DNA of 64,000 nt from Duganella aquatilis (GTDB taxonomy: Bacteria > Pseudomonadota > Gammaproteobacteria > Burkholderiales > Burkholderiaceae_D), in NCBI RefSeq assembly GCF_009674565.1, contig NZ_WKJL01000014.1:62001-126000 (forward strand). Reading direction: 5' to 3'. A program made the translations under genes and the position numbers. The notes below the pieces were generated by a model, which saw nothing but the letters and a program-made list of their open reading frames with translations, was not told where the DNA came from and did no database searches. This document shows, one piece after another, positions 62,098 through 64,000 of the stretch. The first letter of the stretch is position 1, and each line of letters starts with the position of its first letter.

Positions 62098-62764
62098 TGA
62101 ATAGGTCAATTAATGGCCAGCCATTCGCGGCGGCGTGCGTTTTCAGTTTTTCGTTGGGGTTGGTCGCCACCGGATGGCTGACGATGGACATCAGCGGCAG
62201 GTCGTTGTGCGAGTCGCTGTAGAAGTAGACGGTGTCGAAGTCCTCCAGCGTTTTCCCCATTTTTTCCAGCCACGCCTTGGTATGCACGATCTTGCCCGGT
62301 CCCTGGGTCGGCGTGCCTAGCAGCTTGCCGGTCAGGTTGCCGTCGGCGTCCAGTTCCGGCATCGCCGCGATCAGGTGCTCCACGCCCAGCGCCCTGGCGA
62401 TCGGCGCGGTCACGAAGTGGTTGGTGGCGGTGACGATGGCCACCAGGTCGCCGGCGTCGGCGTGCTTTTTCAACAGAGCGCGCGCGGCCGGATGCAGCGC
62501 CGGCGTGACCACTTCGGCCATGTACTGCGCGTGCATCGCGTCGAGCTGCGGGCGCGGGAAGCGCGCCAGCGTGCCCAGCGTGAACTCCAGGTATTCTACC
62601 GGATCGAGCGTGCCGGCCTGGTATTGGGCGAAGAAGGCCTTGTTGCGGCGGTCGTATTCGACGGCGTCGACGGCGCCGGTGCGCACCAGGAACTGGCCCC
62701 ATTCGAAGTCGGAGTCGATCGGCAGCAGGGTGTGGTCGAGGTCAAAAAGGGCGAGATTCATCAT
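62090..62764 (-). CDS. HAD-IB family phosphatase (SerB-like)
   Basis: This 224-residue protein has motif I ALFDLDHTLLPIDSDFEW (Asp8, Asp10), a SerB-like cap region, motif II IVTATNHF (Thr), a Lys in GKIVHTKAWLEKMG and motif IV YFYSDSHNDLPLM. HAD-IB enzymes include phosphoserine and histidinol-phosphate phosphatases; the substrate here is unknown. ATG 62764 overlaps the hda stop codon (ATGA) and the gene overlaps pcnB at its end, so three genes are coupled in a row. Confidence 0.9.
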   Translation of the reverse strand: MMNLALFDLDHTLLPIDSDFEWGQFLVRTGAVDAVEYDRRNKAFFAQYQAGTLDPVEYLEFTLGTLARFPRPQLDAMHAQYMAEVVTPALHPAARALLKKHADAGDLVAIVTATNHFVTAPIARALGVEHLIAAMPELDADGNLTGKLLGTPTQGPGKIVHTKAWLEKMGKTLEDFDTVYFYSDSHNDLPLMSIVSHPVATNPNEKLKTHAAANGWPLIDLFND

Positions 62765-63447
62765 TCTTTCGCTTCCGCCTGCAACCACTCGCGCAGCAGC
62801 GGCAGAGTGATCGGGCGTTGGGTTTCAAGGGAATACTGGTCCAGCGAGTCGAGGATGGTCGACAGCGACCGCATGTCGCGCTGGAAGTGCGACAGCAGGT
62901 AGGGTATCACGCCGGCCGACAGCGTCAAGCCGCGGGCGGCGGCGGCGGCGGCCAGCGCCGCGCTCTTTTCGTCGTCGGTCAGGCCGTGGATCTGGTAGAT
63001 CAGGCCCCAGCCCATGCGCGTGCGCAGGTCTTCGCGCACCGGCAGCACGGCCGGCGCCACGTTGCCGCTGCAGACCATGAAGGCGTTGTTGGCGCGGATT
63101 TCGTTAAACAGGGCGAAGGCGTCGATCTGCGCCACCGGCGACAGCTTCTCGCAGTCGTCCAGCAGGTACAGATCCACTTCCGGCGAGTAGACGAATTCGG
63201 ACTCGATCGAAAACGGCGAGATGTAGCGCGCGCGCGCCTGCTCGGCCTCGGAACCGCTGCTGGCCAGGGCTTTCAGCAGGTGCGATTTGCCGACGCCGAC
63301 CGCGCCCCACAGGTAGGCGAAGTGCTCGCGCGAGCTGCGATCGGCGAACTGCTGCATCAGCGCTGCCGCTTCGGCATTCTGTCCCACTTCGAACGATGCG
63401 AGGCTGTGCGCTGCTTCCGCGCCTAAATCGAGCACCAGTTGTTTCAT
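62761..63447 (-). CDS. hda: DnaA regulatory inactivator Hda
   Basis: This 228-residue AAA+ protein resembles DnaA domain III without the DNA-binding domain. KQLVLDL at residues 2-8 is the clamp-binding motif of Hda. YLWGAVGVGKSHLL (about 46-59) is a Walker A variant with Ala-Val for Pro-x, YLLDDCEKL is Walker B, and ending GWGLIYQIHGLTDDEKSAAL is as in Hda. It stimulates DnaA-ATP hydrolysis on the loaded clamp to prevent re-initiation. It lies 45 bases after the AI-2E family transporter gene. Confidence 0.93.
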   Translation of the reverse strand: MKQLVLDLGAEAAHSLASFEVGQNAEAAALMQQFADRSSREHFAYLWGAVGVGKSHLLKALASSGSEAEQARARYISPFSIESEFVYSPEVDLYLLDDCEKLSPVAQIDAFALFNEIRANNAFMVCSGNVAPAVLPVREDLRTRMGWGLIYQIHGLTDDEKSAALAAAAAARGLTLSAGVIPYLLSHFQRDMRSLSTILDSLDQYSLETQRPITLPLLREWLQAEAKE

Positions 63448-63492
63448 GGCGTTCGCCTTGTGGTCTTTTGCATAACGTTTATCTGTTTCACA

Positions 63493-64000
63493 TCATGCAT
63501 TATAGAAGCTGCTGCTCAGATAGTGGCGCCGCAGGTGGTTGAAGGCCACCATCAGCACCGCCGACGCGGGCAGCGCCAGCAGCACGCCGACAAAGCCGAA
63601 CAGCTGGCCGAAGGCCAGCAGGGCGAAGATCACCGCCAGCGGATGCAGGCCGATGCGCTCGCCCACCAGGCGCGGCGTCAGGAAGAAACCTTCCAGCACC
63701 TGGCCGATGCCGTAGATGACGGCCACGGCGATCAGGCCGCTCCAGTCGGAGAACTGCAGCACCGCCGAAATCAGCGCCAGCACCAGGCCCAGGCCGAAGC
63801 CGAGGTAGGGAATGAACACCAGCAGGCCGGTGATGATGCCGACCGGCAGGGCCACGTCGAAGCCGGCGATCGCCAGCGCCACCGAGTAGTAAATCGCCAG
63901 CACCAGCATCACCAGCAGCTGGCCGCGCAGGTACTGGGCCAGCAGCAGGTCGACTTCGCGCGCCATGGCCATGGTCGGCACGATGTAGCGGCGCGGCACG
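63493..64000 (-). CDS. AI-2E family transporter (PerM/YhhT), C-terminal part cut by window edge
   Basis: About 168 codons of the C-terminal half of a polytopic membrane protein are visible: QYLRGQLLVMLVLAIYYSVA, LPVGIITGLLVFIPYLGFGL, GQVLEGFFLTPRLVGERIGL and HPLAVIFALLAFGQLFGFVG, all standard for the AI-2E/PerM family. At least five transmembrane segments are seen. The start lies beyond 64000. Members export small molecules or act as sodium/proton antiporters; this one has no assigned substrate. Downstream linkage to hda is typical of Burkholderiales. Confidence 0.92.
   Translation of the reverse strand, partial: VPRRYIVPTMAMAREVDLLLAQYLRGQLLVMLVLAIYYSVALAIAGFDVALPVGIITGLLVFIPYLGFGLGLVLALISAVLQFSDWSGLIAVAVIYGIGQVLEGFFLTPRLVGERIGLHPLAVIFALLAFGQLFGFVGVLLALPASAVLMVAFNHLRRHYLSSSFYNA

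Overview
The window is a GC-rich stretch of a betaproteobacterial chromosome, most likely from the Oxalobacteraceae (Duganella/Massilia/Janthinobacterium-like). That placement is inference. It rests on protein content and gene neighbourhoods: nadK-recN, hemH-grpE-dnaK-dnaJ, methyltransferase-rhodanese-tolC, and AI-2E-hda-HAD-pcnB-folK-panB. No rRNA, tRNA, CRISPR, prophage or intact insertion sequence was seen. Both ends cut genes: a LysR regulator at the left and an AI-2E family transporter at the right.

Layout. 0-7.8 kb holds unlinked accessory genes: LysR/ester cyclase, a degenerate-receiver PAS-GGDEF-EAL protein, a GH97 glycosidase, a serine hydrolase, and a divergent HxlR/oxidoreductase pair. 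7.9-15 kb holds a TetR regulator, the methyltransferase-rhodanese-tolC block, two SDR genes, gloA and a sorbosone-dehydrogenase-like protein. 15-25.9 kb is housekeeping: a DUF3667 membrane protein, nadK, recN, two tiny membrane proteins, hemH, grpE-dnaK-dnaJ, carbonic anhydrase and a GNAT protein. grpE has a CIRCE-like element plus a near-consensus sigma-32 promoter.

26-42.1 kb is a sulfonate/nitrate region: a TauD-type dioxygenase with an ABC importer, then nasT (ANTAR antiterminator), nrtABC, and narK-nirB-nirD-flavoprotein-nasA. This is the most interesting part of the window. Both nitrate operons start from a consensus-matching sigma-54 promoter and then carry a leader of about 140 nt. 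Each leader has three small hairpins with six-base loops (A at position 1, G at position 4, the ANTAR-target signature). The third hairpin overlaps the 5' arm of an intrinsic terminator. NasT, encoded just upstream, is the obvious protein to bind them and relieve termination. No neighbouring nasS sensor gene is present. A perfect 41-bp inverted repeat sits between the two operons.

42.2-54.1 kb is a polyamine/glutamylated-amine region: two near-identical glutamine-synthetase-like ligases, an ABC importer without its binding protein, an MFS exporter, a gamma-glutamyl-GABA hydrolase, an omega-aminotransferase, an aldehyde dehydrogenase and a third, GlnT-like synthetase. With the nitrate genes it makes a nitrogen-acquisition island of about 28 kb.

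54.2-59.1 kb carries pentose-phosphate genes (gnd-HAD-tal, convergent with tkt). 59.2-64 kb is a minus-strand housekeeping block (panB, folK, pcnB, HAD phosphatase, hda, AI-2E family transporter).
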